Source: Paracyclopina nana (Eukaryota; Arthropoda; Copepoda; Cyclopoida; Cyclopettidae). Taken from it: DNA of 64,000 bases. A program made the translations under genes and the position numbers. Location: assembly GCA_019096065.1 (NCBI GenBank), contig JAGUCH010000001.1, forward strand, positions 7,502,001 to 7,566,000, read 5' to 3'. Of this stretch, positions 1-13,040 are shown piece by piece. Positions within the stretch are counted from its first letter, which is position 1. Every line of letters begins with the position of its first letter. The notes beneath the pieces were generated by a model. The model had not been told where the DNA came from. It was given only the letters and a program-made list of their open reading frames with translations, and did not search any database.

Positions 1-162
1 AAAATCACGTTCACTTTCGACCGATCTTCAAATATCTCATCATTTTTAATAATTAATTTGTCCGAAACAATTTCAAAATCATTGGCCTTGGTCGGCTCTG
101 TCTTGCCTAACAGTAACGGAATTAACTGATGCGTTGTTGTCTTGGTGATTGTAAGTTGCAAG
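1..162 (-). CDS. Possible partial internal exon, product unknown
   Basis: Read on the minus strand, this stretch is open to the window edge for about 53 codons. It starts after a plausible acceptor (ATATTCAG at 163-170) and has an in-frame stop just upstream, so it could only be used by splicing. The translation has ordinary globular-protein composition, including EIVSDKLIIKNDEIFEDRS. No start codon and no known domain are visible. The next exon would lie left of the window. An open frame of this length can occur by chance, so this is a tentative call and no function is proposed. Confidence 0.33.
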
Positions 163-3100
163 CTGAATATTTTTATTTACAAAAACAAGTTCCAGAGTTA
201 CCAGAGATGCTTTTCAAATTCCCATAGGTTGGCGCCTCGCTTTTGTTACATTGTGAAAATGGCGCACGCCTTTATTTTTTTTTTTTTGCCCTGAAAAAGC
301 CATAAAGATTTACAACGTAGACATCCTCTTTACTTTCAAGGGTTCGTAGATTTTGAGGTCTTATTAGAGACTGAAAATAGCCAATTTTGTCTGTTTACGC
401 GTTATCGATCTGGCAACTCGAGAAACGCTGTCCCCTCAGCTGAACATCGTCATTCGTCAAAGAATCCCAATATGGCAAAACCTAACAAGTTTAAAATCAA
501 GTTATTTCTTGATTTTTGTTCTCTCATTTGATTCGTGGTGTTGGGCATGGGTCGATTCCGGCATTAGTACTCTTTTGCTCTCGTGTAGTTGGGGTAAGCG
601 GAATTATTTATTCAAATGTCCTACGGCCATTTCTGCTTAAAAACTTGAAAAATTAGTAAACGTAAAAAGTTTCCTGTTGTAACATGTAGTTTCGCGAGTT
701 GCTCAATTCTCAGAGGAGTTTGTAAATTCTCGCTTCCTTCTAGAGTTTTTGCGCGTATTAAAATTATGGTAACTTATTACACTCCTTCTTTCCTTTTTTG
801 CAACCATCTTGCCAGCTTGAGTAAGCTTGACGTGGCTTTTCTGACGTTATTTGATAGAAAGCGTGGGTTTGCTTTCCATCCGATTGAAAACCGTCTTTTT
901 GTATGTTTTCAGGGCAACCAGAGCCTGCATGTTGACGCCTTGTCTCGCTGATGAAGATCGATACAGAACTTTTAATGCGTAAAGAAGAAAGAAGTTGGTT
1001 GGTGCTTAACTACCGGCTCCTCGCCACTTTCCCCAACCTTTGTCCACCTGCATCGGGGGGACCAAACTTATCTTGGAAAAGTCAACTGCTTATGACCCTT
1101 GAGGCAGCTGTCAGCTCAATTCTTTTGTAGCAACGTGATCAATGAGGCGGGCAAGGTGAGTTATTTTGCCAATTTTAGAGTTTTGAGCTCGTTTTGAGCC
1201 TTTGGTAAAAAGATCAGCAGTTTCTTTGCTTCTGACGACAGCGGCCATTATTGATATTATATCCTAGCAGCAAACAATGCATTCTTCGAATAAAAAGGCT
1301 GCGAGTCGAATTTCCCTCCTGGCAGAATCAAACTCCTTTCGAGCCTCACTTTCGTTCCCCAGCTAGCATTGAGATTTTCCCTTTGAACAACAATATGGCT
1401 TTCCGAATTGGATTTCACAACTTCTTCTTCCTGATTCGAGCGTTGCAGATTGCGCCCCGTTTTTATTGTTGTTGGCGCGCGGTGCTTCAAAATCAAATGG
1501 GTTTTGTTTTGCGAGCTAGCAATTCCAAGCTATGAATTGTGAATGATGCAGTTTAGTGATTTTCCATGTTGTTTCACACAGCGCATATTCGTGGTTGCAA
1601 TTTCAATGACAGCTTCCATCGGAAAGGATGGCTTTCTCGAGATGTAGCTTTGATAGACGACGCGCTTCAACAATTAACGAGGCTAAGCTCATCTAGAATG
1701 TTGAGCAAGATAATTCTATTTTGGTCCTTTTGCCTAAAAGCATAGTTTTTAAAGAGCTGTTATTTGTTACTACTGTAGCGTAGAGTTTTGGAGTGCGTTT
1801 TCGACTCTTTTTTACTAAGAAATAGGAAGCTAAAAAGGATAGTAGGAGCAGCTTTCCCGTTAATGTAATTTTCCTCTAGTATTGCCACCTTGCAAGATTT
1901 TCAGTCACTTGCTTTGTTGGAGAAGGTGCTGTCATTGAAGAAAAATGGGGCTTGGAGCGCTTATGGTGAAGGATCCCCGCTTAGAATTAGATTTGCCTGG
2001 CTGTTCCGAGCAAACAAAAGTTTGCCTGAGCCTTTGACACTTACGAAATAAAAAAAGCTACCAACTTTTTGATAGCCCATTCAACAGCCTAGCTGGAAGC
2101 CGTCCAGTTCAGCAGCTCAGAAATTACAGCTTGGCTATAGAACAGAGAGTCATTACGAGAAGAAAAGCCGGCTACTACAATGAAAGTAGCAAAATTCGTG
2201 AAATGAGGCAACTTTTCCAGAATGTAAGTTGGTCTTGAATAGGAACTGCAGCAAACATGAACTTTACTCATTTTTCACCAATCTCGTTATCTTTGCGAAA
2301 TCGGGGCGCGCAAAACTTACGAATGCGAATGCAAATTCATTTCAGGGTCGCACGATTGTTGGCTGTCTGCATTTTGCACAGTTGCTTGTTGCAAACTAAT
2401 TCAGACATTAGCACAAAAAGTGGGATGGATTGATCCAAGCTATGCTAGCTAGCTGCAACAACAATGCCAGCAGCCAACCAGCTACAGCTAATTGGCCTTA
2501 TACCATTATCCTGCTGCAATGCTGCAATCCAAACAGCCAGGTCTTCTTCGTTTAGACGTTGCGTTGGAAAAAGTGGTAAGGTGTTCATCTAAAGGGACTT
2601 TTTTTGGGAAAAGTGCTACCCTTACGTTTGGGTATGGCGTTCGTTTATTAATTTTCCCTGAGACTTAAAAAGAGCCTTTCAAGCTAATCCGTGCAAGACA
2701 CTTTCCAACTCTCCAGCTGACGTCATAATGAATTATAGCTTATCTTAAAATAGAGGCAAGTTTTTAGAGCGGAGCTACTCTGCTTTCATTTTGAATCTAG
2801 GCACGACAGACCAGATGGCCTCTTAGTAGATGAACATTTTCTATTTGAGTTGGGATGCACTTTGCCAAAAGACTAATGGCCTTAAGACCAATTAAAGACA
2901 CTTGCCAGATGCAACGATTAAAAAAAGCGCCACAAAAAGATGATGTAACTGTCGTGCGCGCGGGTTTTTTCCTCGAGGGAGTTGTACCCGCGCACTCTCT
3001 TGGTATTTTTTAATGCAGTCAATTCCGTATATTTCTGTTTTTGATTGAGTTACCAAAAAAGTTGACACTCGAACTTTTCTACTTTCAAGATTTTTAACTG

Positions 3101-6100
3101 AAAGGAAGCGTGCAGGCATCTCTCAAAAAAGTCGGAATTGCCAAACTTTTTCCAATTTAATAAGAAAACTCAAAAAAAAAAATTTAGTGGCCATAGTCAC
3201 ATTCAAGGGAGCTCTGCGTGAACTTGAAACTTCAAGGCTTTCTCCCAGCTCACAGCCAATCTGTCAGGACAGCATTCAAAATAACCACACATATAGTCGA
3301 GCCTAGAGTTCAAAAGCTAGTCTGCTTGGACAAAAAGTGTATCTTTGTTCTGCTTGTATCTGGCGTTTTTATTTTGCGCTTTTATGAAATGCAAGCACCG
3401 CCTTCGCATGCAAACAAGTTCCAAACTGAATACACAAGAATTAGAATAAAATACATAGCTAGCTTTTTAGCTGGGAGCCAATAGGCAAGCCTATATGTAA
3501 AGTGCAAATATTTGCTCCTCTAACTAATGCACATCAATCTTCAGGAAGACAGATTTACACTTTGGTCTTAAGAGTGTCGATAGCTTGTCGGACCTAAAAG
3601 TTCGCTTATCTTTCTATCTTGTTCTGTGGTTTTATTTACGTATGTACATCAAGCCAATTTGCACGGGATTGCCTCATTATTGCCTTATTAGCTACGTAAG
3701 ATTTACTTGCATTGTCGCCATATGGTCAAAGAACGAGAACAACTTCCGCGAAGAGGAGGGGGGCACGATCTTGCAAATAAACGAAAGCAATTTGATTGCT
3801 ATTATGATTGCAGAGTTGGCAGCAATTGTAGATAGAAAATGGGGGTGATGTTTGTGTGCAAGGTATTGATTGGCCATCCGTCTTCATTGAGTACCATATA
3901 GTAATGAAAATGCCGAAAGTTCTTGTTGCCAGACATCCTCCTCCCTCGTGGCTGTTCCTCCACTTGTCTCCAGTTTTTATTGATTGATTAGATTTTCAAA
4001 TCTTTCCTCCGCCTGTCAATGGAACAGAACTATTTTCGATTGACTTTCAAATTCATTTAAGCAGCAAGCTGAATTTGGGTAGTCTTGCAAAGTTAGTTTT
4101 CAAGACCTGTTTAAAGTTGCGATGATAGTGTTTCGGCAGGAAAAAAGAAACGGAATTGGTGCCAAACTGCGAATAAGGTTTATTCTCTAGCTTAGCGATT
4201 CAGTGGTGCTAAACCGTTGCCATATCTTGTATTATTGCCAGAAATGTCTTGCAGTATTGTGGGACAAAGAGGGTTGAGTTCCTTCGACTGCTGGTGGCCA
4301 TAAATTGAGCGTAGGATTTAACGACCACGCTTTTGCTTCATCACAGCACTACTGCCCTGTTCATCTACTCTATTTTTTCGTAACTTTCTTGTCCTACCTT
4401 ACGGAAAAAGTTGTCGTAACTCCACGAATTTCTATTAGCTGTCTTAGCTTGTAAGAACTAGTGTTATTTTAGCGATCCCTCTAGGATTGACTAAACTAAT
4501 GCAACTTTGGAAAGAATTCACCGAAATGATAGACCTGGTAGAATGTTTTAGTTGGCCCTAGCAGGCCGGCTTTACTCGCAGCAAGCCTCATCCTTACGTT
4601 AGGACACACTAAACCAAAAGAAGGTTGGAAGTTTGCCCTTGAACAAAGGCAAATCCAAATTGATTTAGGCAACCCTAGCCATTATGTGCTTAACTTGACC
4701 AACGCGCTTGCCCAATTCGTACGCTAACGACTGATCTTACGCTCACAGCGGCTCACTTAAGACAATTTTTGTCGCTATAGAATAACGAAAAATTTTCGTA
4801 AGACTGCTAAAGTTAAGACTGAATTTGTCGTTGTAGATGAACAGGGCATACAATCCTTAATGTATAGGAGTATCCGATATTTTTTAAGAAACACGGGGCT
4901 TCAATAAATCATGAGTGGTAGTTTGTGGAGCATTATTTTCCAAGTGGAATGTACTTGAATCTTGGGTATAATCGATAGCATTTGGTTTTATGTCGACTGT
5001 AATTGCTACCAAACGCCCTTCTCCCCTCAGGAAACTTTTAGGTCGCGTAATATTTCCTGAAGACAAATGTGCACTTGGGCTTGAAATACGCATATTTGAA
5101 TTCATTTCCTTCTGTTCACTTCCCGTTCGTAGCAAAAAGTCAGTATTGTATTTTCTGCATGAATAACATATTTCATGTCAGTACTTTCCCTACAGATTTA
5201 TTGCTCGTACCATGACACAGTCTATATTTTAAATGTCACTCGTTTTGGGAGAAAGTCAAGATAAGATACTTACCTTTTACCTTGCAGTTAGGCAGGGTGA
5301 TACCATGGGCCACTGCTCTATCAGCGTGCGTTAAACGGTTTATGTGGTCTTGCCTTTATTCCCCCAGTCGATTTATCCATAGTAAGAGGCGAAAAAGGTC
5401 CTTAATCTCTCCTCTGTGAATCATTATTTTCCTTACTTTTCTACAATACGTCACAACCATGGTAGCTAACATAAGGTGCCTCTACTTGAGCCACTGCGCT
5501 GTCACATAAGTTGGCAGTAAAAGTCGTCCGCTCATTTTACAGCTCTGTTTCTTAGGCTTTGTTTGAGCTCTTGATCACATACCGCGCTTTTTCCTCCCAT
5601 TATTAGGGGGGAAATGCAGTTTTTATAGCCCCTTTCCGGAAGGATCTACTTGTTGTTTGGTTTTTTCTAAGCTTTGGGTGGAATTAGTGAAATGGCCTGG
5701 GGGACTCATGAACAGTGCCACCAACCATATTCCCACCGTAGCAATTTTTCTCTCGTCAAACCGCAATTTGGAGCCGCAATACGCGGATCATGCAAAATGG
5801 CACTCCAATGTGAACGACAGCTATATAATTGAATGGCCTCTCGCAGTGTGTCTGTATGTTTTTAATTAAAACGGCAAAAATTGATTACATTTTCACCTAG
5901 TGCCGAGCCACGGAGACAAGCAAGTCATATAGCCCCCTCAAAAAGCCCTTTTATTAATCGACCGAAAAGTTTTTCTCCTCAGCGCGTGCTCGCACCTCCT
6001 TAGTAAGCAATGAAAACTGTCAGAAAGACAGAAAGTTTTAAAGAAATAATTAAAGCTTTTACAATGACTGTGGCTGTTTACCCACCACCACCACAAATCC

Positions 6101-7019
6101 TGCAGGTATTCTCCAAATTAGCCTATTAGCTTTAAAGCATGAAAGTTTGAAGTGGAAAAGAGGAAAATAAGTTTTGAGCTCGAGAGATCTCACCCAAGAA
6201 TTGGTATTCATATTATGCATATCACTTATAAGACGTCGAGATTGTGGTCGCAGCTTGGCGTGGAATGGTGAGTTCCTTACTTTGTCCCACATTCAACATT
6301 GCGCAAGAGGAGAAGACGAGCTCGAATAATTGTTTCACGAATCTTCATCTCGCTCGGAAATTCATGGTAAGCTCTCTCTCTCTCCCTTTTCCTCTATGAT
6401 TAATCTGACCCTCTCATGATTTTTATCTTCCCGACCGATTTATCAATTTCAGCCGCGGAGGTCGGCTACGAAAGCTGGTCACAGCCACCCACGTCCCCTC
6501 GTCGTCTGTGTGAACTTGACTCGATTTTAGAGCTGCCGGACACGTCATCAATTTTTCGCCTGGCCTCCAAAAGCTGTTGACTGGGGACCTCTTTTGTTTC
6601 CAGCTTCAGCCTTTTTTTGGTACCTTTCCTTCTTCGTCTGAGAACTCCTCAAGCTACAACTTATAATGTGCTCAGGTGCTGCATCGTTGTGTGAGGACTA
6701 CTATATATACAGAAGCACACACACACAAAAGCGCCGATGACGACGAGGCTTTCAGAAAGGCGTTGAGGTGGTTTATCTTATGCATGTCAATTTGTGCCAA
6801 CAACTGCGTTGGCCACTTTAGTGGTAGCGAAGAGCTTCTACTCGAGAGGGACACTGGTTGTGACCACAAGGATAACTGGCAACAAGAATTGGAAAGTTCG
6901 AAATCAAGATTTGATTGCGCCGATGCTGCGGCCCCAGGCGGATTTATCCTACTGCTGCAATAAAGCTGCGAAAATCCAATTGAATGGTAGAATTTTTGAA
7001 AAAGCTCTTTGTGTCTCGC
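163..7019. other. Non-coding stretch, one small inverted-repeat element
   Basis: No exon could be supported here. Open frames are short, overlap on both strands (for example around 1,250-1,535 and 6,670-7,040), and show no family motif. A TIR element lies at 4,353-4,848. Around 6,300-6,384 a possible donor (CATG|GTAAGC at about 6,366) is followed by a CT-rich run. A TATATATA stretch near 6,702 and a short CA run follow it. These could be promoter features of the Dpr gene that starts farther right, but the sequence alone does not show this. Confidence 0.5.
4353..4848. mobile_element. Short DNA transposon-like element with 16-bp TIRs
   Basis: TGCCCTGTTCATCTAC at 4,353-4,368 is matched exactly by its reverse complement at 4,833-4,848. 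TAC flanks both ends, a possible 3-bp target duplication. The interior of about 460 bp has no coding capacity, so this is a non-autonomous (MITE-like) element. The superfamily is not resolved. Confidence 0.7.
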
Positions 7020-7288
7020 GCCATTGAGTGTTGTCAAATTTTGGCGGACACGCGCTGAGCCCTTCGGTTACCGCGCTCGAGTCGAAAGCAGCGAGAAGAG
7101 TAGTGGCGCAAGCGAGTAGCTGGCATCCGCTGAAGCCGCGTCGGAGAACCGGGCTTTCTAAGATCACTACTTTACCACATTTCGAGTGCGACTCTCGACC
7201 TCTAGACATCGATCTATTTTGTGACTCTGCCAAGAAGGCCGACTTTTGTGTCTTTGATCTGCATCTCTCGACGAAGCCGTAAATAGCG
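7020..7288 (+). other. Candidate first (leader) exon of the Dpr gene
   Basis: This stretch is richer in GC and CpG than its surroundings. It contains no ATG from about 7,024 to 7,288 and ends at a good donor, ATAGC|GTAAGT, at 7,288/7,289. Lack of ATG plus a donor is what a 5' leader exon looks like. Assignment to the Dpr gene rests only on strand and on the next candidate exon at 8,197. The transcription start cannot be seen. Confidence 0.35.
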
Positions 7289-7554
7289 TAAGTTACTTCT
7301 GCTAGACCCAACTAACTTTTAGGCCCTCCATTGGAACTTTGGGGAGGCCAAGTAGTTGGCCTCACTCTTGCTCTCACTTAAGTGCTCGGTTTCATGCATG
7401 GAGCATGGCTAAGTAACCCGATACGTTCCTTGGGCCATGTTTTGCCATGAACCAAATGGGTGACGGCTCCATGTTTACCTTTTGTGTCACAACGCTTCGT
7501 CTCAAGTTCTTGCAGCGTACATCCTCTCATATTCTTGGGGCTCCATCCATACAT

Positions 7555-7631
7555 AGATCTCAAAGATCATAAAGATCGTAAAGATCACTGATCTTTGTGA
7601 TCTTTATGATCTTTGTGATCTTTGTGATCTA
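7555..7631. repeat. Palindromic GATC-rich minisatellite
   Basis: About eight units of a 9-10-bp motif. The left half reads as AAAGATCAT/AAAGATCGT and the right half as GATCTTTGT/GATCTTTAT, so the array inverts near 7,590 and could fold into a hairpin. Every unit carries GATC. Confidence 0.85.
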
Positions 7632-8196
7632 TATATCAATAGAGCGTATTCTTGGCACTCCCAATAATGCTGGCGAAATCGTTTATGCTCTGGATTTCTT
7701 TTCCCTCTGGCACTTGGTATTCTGTTCTTTTAAAATTCACCCCTCTGGGTATCCACGTTCACCGAAAGGGGACAAAGTATGCTTTGCTGACTGCGCAGTA
7801 GTAGAATAATGGTAGCTCGCGATTTAGCCATAGTAATGGGGATCCATTAATTTGGTATGATTATGACTGGCTCATATAAGACGATCGTCCCTGCAAGGAA
7901 GTATTGTCGTTTTATGCGCCGAAGAGCCTTTCATTTCCTTGGCCTACATTCTGCAAGCAAGATTGACATCGCAGTGATTGGGCCGAGTTTTTTCACCTTC
8001 TTCTTGGCCGTGCAAAGTAATTAATAACATCAGTTTGTAAGCTGGCAGTGAGCTCCTTCAGCTTGGGAATCTCAAGAGAAACAATAGGCACAAATCACAA
8101 TCAACTTCAGCCTCAGACCTCCCTCGAGAGTCGGTTGCACTCGAATAGAATGAAAAAAATAAGCCTAATTTTCAACCATCTCGTTTCTTTTTGCAG

Positions 8197-8397
8197 GAAC
8201 ACCTTCATTTCTCCTGCCTCGTTGTGGAGATAATCCAACAACAACTACTGAAAAGTGAGCAGAAAATTATAGAAGCTGTGCACAACTGGACAGACACTTT
8301 TTGGTCTAACTTCTAGAGAACTGGAAGGAGTAGAAGAAACGAAAGGAAAAACTTTTTCTCGACTAACGAACCGACAGCAACATCATCTCATAAGGAG
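8197..8397 (+). other. Candidate internal 5' UTR exon of the Dpr gene
   Basis: A strong acceptor (pyrimidine tract then TTTTTGCAG, ending at 8,196) and a strong donor (AGGAG|GTAAGT at 8,397/8,398) bracket 201 bp with no ATG in any frame. This is the signature of a non-coding leader exon. The next compatible acceptor on this strand is at 18,073, just upstream of the Dpr start codon. Confidence 0.45.
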
Positions 8398-8588
8398 GTA
8401 AGTTGTCTTCCAACACAATTACTTTTTGGCAATTTATTTTGCTCAAAGATTGCAGACCTGTTATTGCTGCATTTGGAACGAAAGTGCTTTCGCTCAGTTT
8501 TTTAAAGTGCCAATCTTTCTGCAAAATCTCCAATCTATACTTGCTATACATTTAGCATAATCTGCAGCATTTGCAATTGAAACATTTA

Positions 8589-8810
8589 GGCATGGTTCAC
8601 CTACTCAAAATATCTGATATTTTGACAAAATATCGGAGCGAAATACTGAGAAACTGGGAATTGTTATACTGTTGTAGGATGGCTTTTGGTACCAAAAGAC
8701 CGAATCCGAAGAAAAAATCTAAAAACTGATTTTGGAAGTACCTGATATTTGCAAATATCAGCATTATATCGATCGATATTTTGATCATAATATCGCAGGT
8801 GAACCAGGCC
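8589..8810. mobile_element. MITE, PIF/Harbinger-like (TTA target duplication)
   Basis: A 222-bp element with 14-bp TIRs: GGCATGGTTCACCT at the left and the reverse complement of GGCCTGGTTCACCT at the right. It is flanked on both sides by TTA (8,586-8,588 and 8,811-8,813). A TTA/TAA duplication with GGC-starting ends is typical of PIF/Harbinger-derived MITEs. The arms also share ATATC-rich inverted sequence. It has no coding capacity. Confidence 0.78.
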
Positions 8811-8813
8811 TTA

Positions 8814-10624
8814 ATTTCCGAAGCAATTATCTTGGGAGGCCATGATAAAAAGGATTGCAGGAAACTTATTTAAGTTGTGATCGGATAAGTGGATTAGGGG
8901 TGGGGGGTGGGGTGCTTCAGTGGCATGCAGGTGGAAGACGAATGGTCCCCTCAACACAGGTCCTGATTTTGCGTGAAGCACCACGGAAATGGGCTTTTTC
9001 TTCGGTTTCTCGGAGAATGTCTTTAGGTGGTGTGCACTTTTTACTTTGGTTCTTCCTCTCTTTATCCGCGATGCAGTAAATGGCGGTCTAAAGTCTTTTT
9101 TTGTCCAGATGAGCCTAACTGAGTTACTATGCTTTGGTGGTTTTCTAAAAGAGCCACAAGACTGATTTCTTTATGCCCAAACCTTTCACCGGAAAGTTTT
9201 TGCAGAAATTTCTCGTAAAAGCCTATCTTGGCCTTGAACGTTTTGCCCGGTTCGCGTCTTTTTGATGGCGTCGCATTAATCAAACTTTCGGTGGGGAAGT
9301 GGTACTTTTTTAAAAGCGTTTTCGAGTAAAATGAATATTAGTTGTAGTAATGCTAAAGGTCTCGCATTCCCTTTAAAAAGTTTGGACCTCTGCCAAACAT
9401 GAGGGCTAATTAGATTGCTAAGCAGATGTAGGGCCTGTTCATAATTTCTTGCATGAGAGCTGGCTCGCCAAAATGCAATCTGATTAATAAATTGCTGAAA
9501 GTTTTGAACTACCGATCCTCTATGAAAGGGGGAAATATCTGCATGAATCTAGCTCTTCATCGTTTATTGCTGACTGGAATTTATCGAGCCTCCCGTCATT
9601 TTCAGTCCTTCTAGGCTGCTGTGCTCTCAAGCATAATACTAATGTTTGTGGTCCTGCTCGATTGGCTCAATCTCTCAAGGCTTTTGAAAGTCTGCTGGTG
9701 AGAGTTTTTTGCTCACTTACTTTCGTGTCTATGCGTCACCCAGAATCATTACGCGTCCCACACTCACTGACTTTCCACTTTCTCGAATTGACTTCGATCT
9801 CGCTGCAGCCCTTTTCTCGTGCAATTTTAAAATGCATTCTTCGTAGGATGCCCTCATAAAGCTCTTGGCTGAAGGCGTGGAATTAGGGATGCACAGCAGC
9901 GATTACAAAGAGCTTATTCAGGTCGCCTCAGCAGATTTTGCTAAAGATATAAGTCAATCCTGGCGCGTTTAGAAAAAAGAAAACACAGCAGGTCTTTTGC
10001 AATCTTCTGACGTGGGAAATGAAGGCGGTGGAAGAAATATGAGCTCCCAGTGAAGAAGTGCGAGTTGACAGAACACCATTACCAAAGATTATCGCGCGCC
10101 TCTTAGACTCCTTGAGATTCTTATTAGAGCATACTTTTCGAGGTGTCTACATGCACTGCATGCTTTTGGCATGCTCCGTGATCTCATTTCAAAGGAAATA
10201 TGTTCAAAGTTTGAGTTCACTAACCCAATTTTAAAAAACAGGTAGTAGATAGCAATTCTTTTTCATGACCCTTGTTTTTCTGCATTATGCTAGCTATAGT
10301 AGCATGAAAAAGTATTTGCATCATCGTCGACAAACTGTTGGACTAGCTTGTCGAAAGTGTATGTATGCATTACGAGATTCCTCTTCATAATTGATGGCTT
10401 TTTTGCATGCGCAACCACCCCCTTTCTTTCTGAATGATAAAAAAGGAAGACTCTACAAGACACTCATAAATCACAAATGCAGAAAGAGCTAGCAAGCTCG
10501 CCATTAGAGACAAAGCTCCCATTTGGGAATGACAAAGGGCGAACAATTTATCTCAAAGAACTGACGACGATGATACTGTTCGAAGTTACATTATTACAAA
10601 GTGGCGTTTATCAAGATTCCCTTC
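8814..10624. other. Non-coding stretch
   Basis: No exon with believable splice signals or a family motif was found. Open frames on either strand are shorter than about 90 codons and lack motifs. This is probably intron or flank of the Dpr gene if the leader exons at 7.0-8.4 kb are real. Confidence 0.5.
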
Positions 10625-11019
10625 CATTAGCTTGTTCTCATAAACATTTCTATAAGGTAAGCAAGGCACTTTGCGCGCTTATATCTCAGCATCTACTCGT
10701 CCGATTGGAACCAAATTTGGAGGAATTCATAAGGACGTATTGAAGAATCTTCATGCCAATTTTCATCCGGATTGGAGGACGCTGAGGCCGCCTTACTGAA
10801 AGTGAGGCAAATCAGTTAAGCAAAGGAGAAAAATCAGCCACCTCCTTAGAGTTCTCCGATCCGGATGAAAATTGGCATGAAGATTCTTCAATATGCTCTT
10901 ATGAATCTCTCCAAATTTGGTTCCAATCGGCTCAATACTTACTGAGCTATGAGCTTCCAAAGTGCCTTGCTTTGCTTACCGCCTGCCTTACTGAGTTTTA
11001 TGAGAACAAGCTATTAGTT
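10625..11019. repeat. Long imperfect inverted repeat (foldback element)
   Basis: A left arm of about 165 bp (10,625 to about 10,790) is repeated in reverse complement at about 10,850-11,019. Outer ends match as TAGCTTGTTCTCATAAA and its complement. The arms share a long core around GATTGGAACCAAATTTGG and around CTTCATGCCAATTTTCATCC. The roughly 60-bp centre is not repeated. Transcribed RNA would form a long hairpin. It has no coding capacity I believe in. Confidence 0.8.
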
Positions 11020-12849
11020 GAACTTGGTAGTAATATCACTAATTCAGATTAGCTTTTCTCGTAGCAGGTAGCTTTGTTGCCTCGGCCTTAACACCAGCAG
11101 CGAGAAATATGAATTAACGAAATGCCTACAAACCATGCTCATGGCTGCCATAATTGTTATGAAGTGCGTCGTTTTAGCGAATACACCAAGTTACCTTTTC
11201 GAAAAACTTAGTACCTTTGGGGATGCAATGATGCCTTAACCAGGTAAGAAAGGGACCTGATATTTAAGGCCTTTACCGACCTCATGCATGTGAGGAGCTC
11301 TGGTAGCAAATGTACTTACTTACTTCTTCTTCTCCAGTGAGGTGGGCAAGACAGATAGTTCACTATCAGTTTTGACAGTTCCTTTTGTTCAAGCTGGGAC
11401 AATGGCATAGGGAACATTGGCTATCTGTTGTAGCTCTGAGCACTGAGAAAGACAACATATGACTGGCACCAAATTGTGTCCAGGATAATTAATTGATTCT
11501 CTGTAGCAACACCAAATTATCCATGGATTTTGAAACCTTCAACTTTTGATTACATTCATTAAGTCAATCCACTATACGCTGTAGCCATTTTTTTGCTCCT
11601 CCGCTTCCATCATCTCTTATCCACCGTTGCGGGTTCCCTCGACAACCAGAGTTTTGATTGGTGCAAAAAGTTTTATAGTAAGGTGCCTTAGGTTGTATTG
11701 ACATGCCAATGTTCATTGTCATCGTCGTACAGTTGCAGAAGTAACAAGATTATGAGGATAGCAATGCGAAAGCAATATTGCGTGACACGAATGTACAATT
11801 CCGCCATATGTACGATTGCAATCTTACTAGCTTGTAGCACTTGGGGGAGTGAACTGAAAAACTCTCGTTTCTTAAGAGTTCCGGCTAGAAACAAAACCAC
11901 CTCTCACCAAACCGCAATTGTGGGCCTTTTTTAAATGGAGCTCATTTGGCCAGAAAATCACTGCAGTAGAGTTTGTACGGCCAGCTTTCAAAGCTCATCT
12001 GACAAACGCCTTGAGGAGTTTCATATATCATGATGAGAAAAACTGGCTTTCATTTGTCTAGTTTTTGTCAAAATTGCGGTTAATTGCTGCTGCTGGTTTT
12101 TTGATCGGCAAAAACGGCCTTCATTGAAGCACCAACCAAATCTTGGAAACAAGTCGCTTGTTCAAAAATTGGGCCTTGGCTCAAGTGCCCTCGAGTCTTG
12201 GAGTGAACTACATGTTTCGCGCTCACCTTTTGATGTTTGGATATTTCATATCAGGAGCCAAGGTTGTTTACCCCTCTTGAAGGAGGTACAAGGAGGATAT
12301 AGTAGTAGTGCTTTTTTCTCTTGATTGCCTGAAACTTTTAATGAGGTACTGTTGAAACTTTTGTAGTTGTGTCACCCCCCCAAGGTGAATTTTTCCAAGT
12401 TTGGCTTGCTGCTGTTGCATTTTCCATACGGTCTCTGAACATGCATACGGCCTCTCCTAAGGGAATCGTTGTCAATGTCGTTCTCTTTATTGAAGTGCGA
12501 ATAATTCAGTCTACTGCTGTATTTAGGTCAAGCAGTGCAACAAAGAGTCAGGGATGGGAGTACTTGAATATTTCTCTACCAGTAATCGCAAATCCCAGGT
12601 AGGCTTTCAATTTCCAAATACTTCTCAGCTTTTTCTCGCACCAGGGATTATTTTTTCCCGGGAAAAAAAAGTGTCACCCGGCCAATTCGCTATCAAGCTA
12701 AAAAGGATGCAATATTTTTTGTCTACGGCCATCAACCAAAAAGAAATGGTGCAAAATCAATCCAAATTCTCAAATATATCCTCCGAAATTTGCTAAGATG
12801 CTAAAGATCATTGCAGAGCTGCATTGCTATTTGCTGAATGTCTAAACAT
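11020..12849. other. Non-coding stretch
   Basis: Nothing beyond short unsupported open frames was seen between the foldback repeat and the hAT-like MITE. Confidence 0.5.
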
Positions 12850-13040
12850 TAGTGATGGAACGAGTTTCAGCTTGGCTTGAAAGCTTGAAACTAAAACTCA
12901 GCTTGACCTACATAAGCAAAAAGTTTGGGATTGCTCGAACCAAATTTTGATAAGCTTGAAGTCCAAAAATACAAAGCTTAAAAACTTGACACCAAAAATC
13001 GCTTGATCAAGCTGAAAATTTCTAACTCGTTCCATCACTA
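12850..13040. mobile_element. hAT-like MITE with 8-bp target duplication
   Basis: A 191-bp element with TIRs of about 17 bp: TAGTGATGGAACGAGTT at the left and its reverse complement at the right. The flanks are CTAAACAT (12,842-12,849) and CTGAACAT (13,041-13,048), an 8-bp duplication with one mismatch. An 8-bp duplication and TAGTGATGG-type ends are characteristic of hAT elements. It has no coding capacity and is rich in AAGCTTGA-like words. Confidence 0.8.

Noticed and set aside
6672-7311. Two overlapping ~120-codon minus-strand frames
   Set aside because: No motif, and plus-strand frames overlap the same bases; the area fits a leader exon and flank better.
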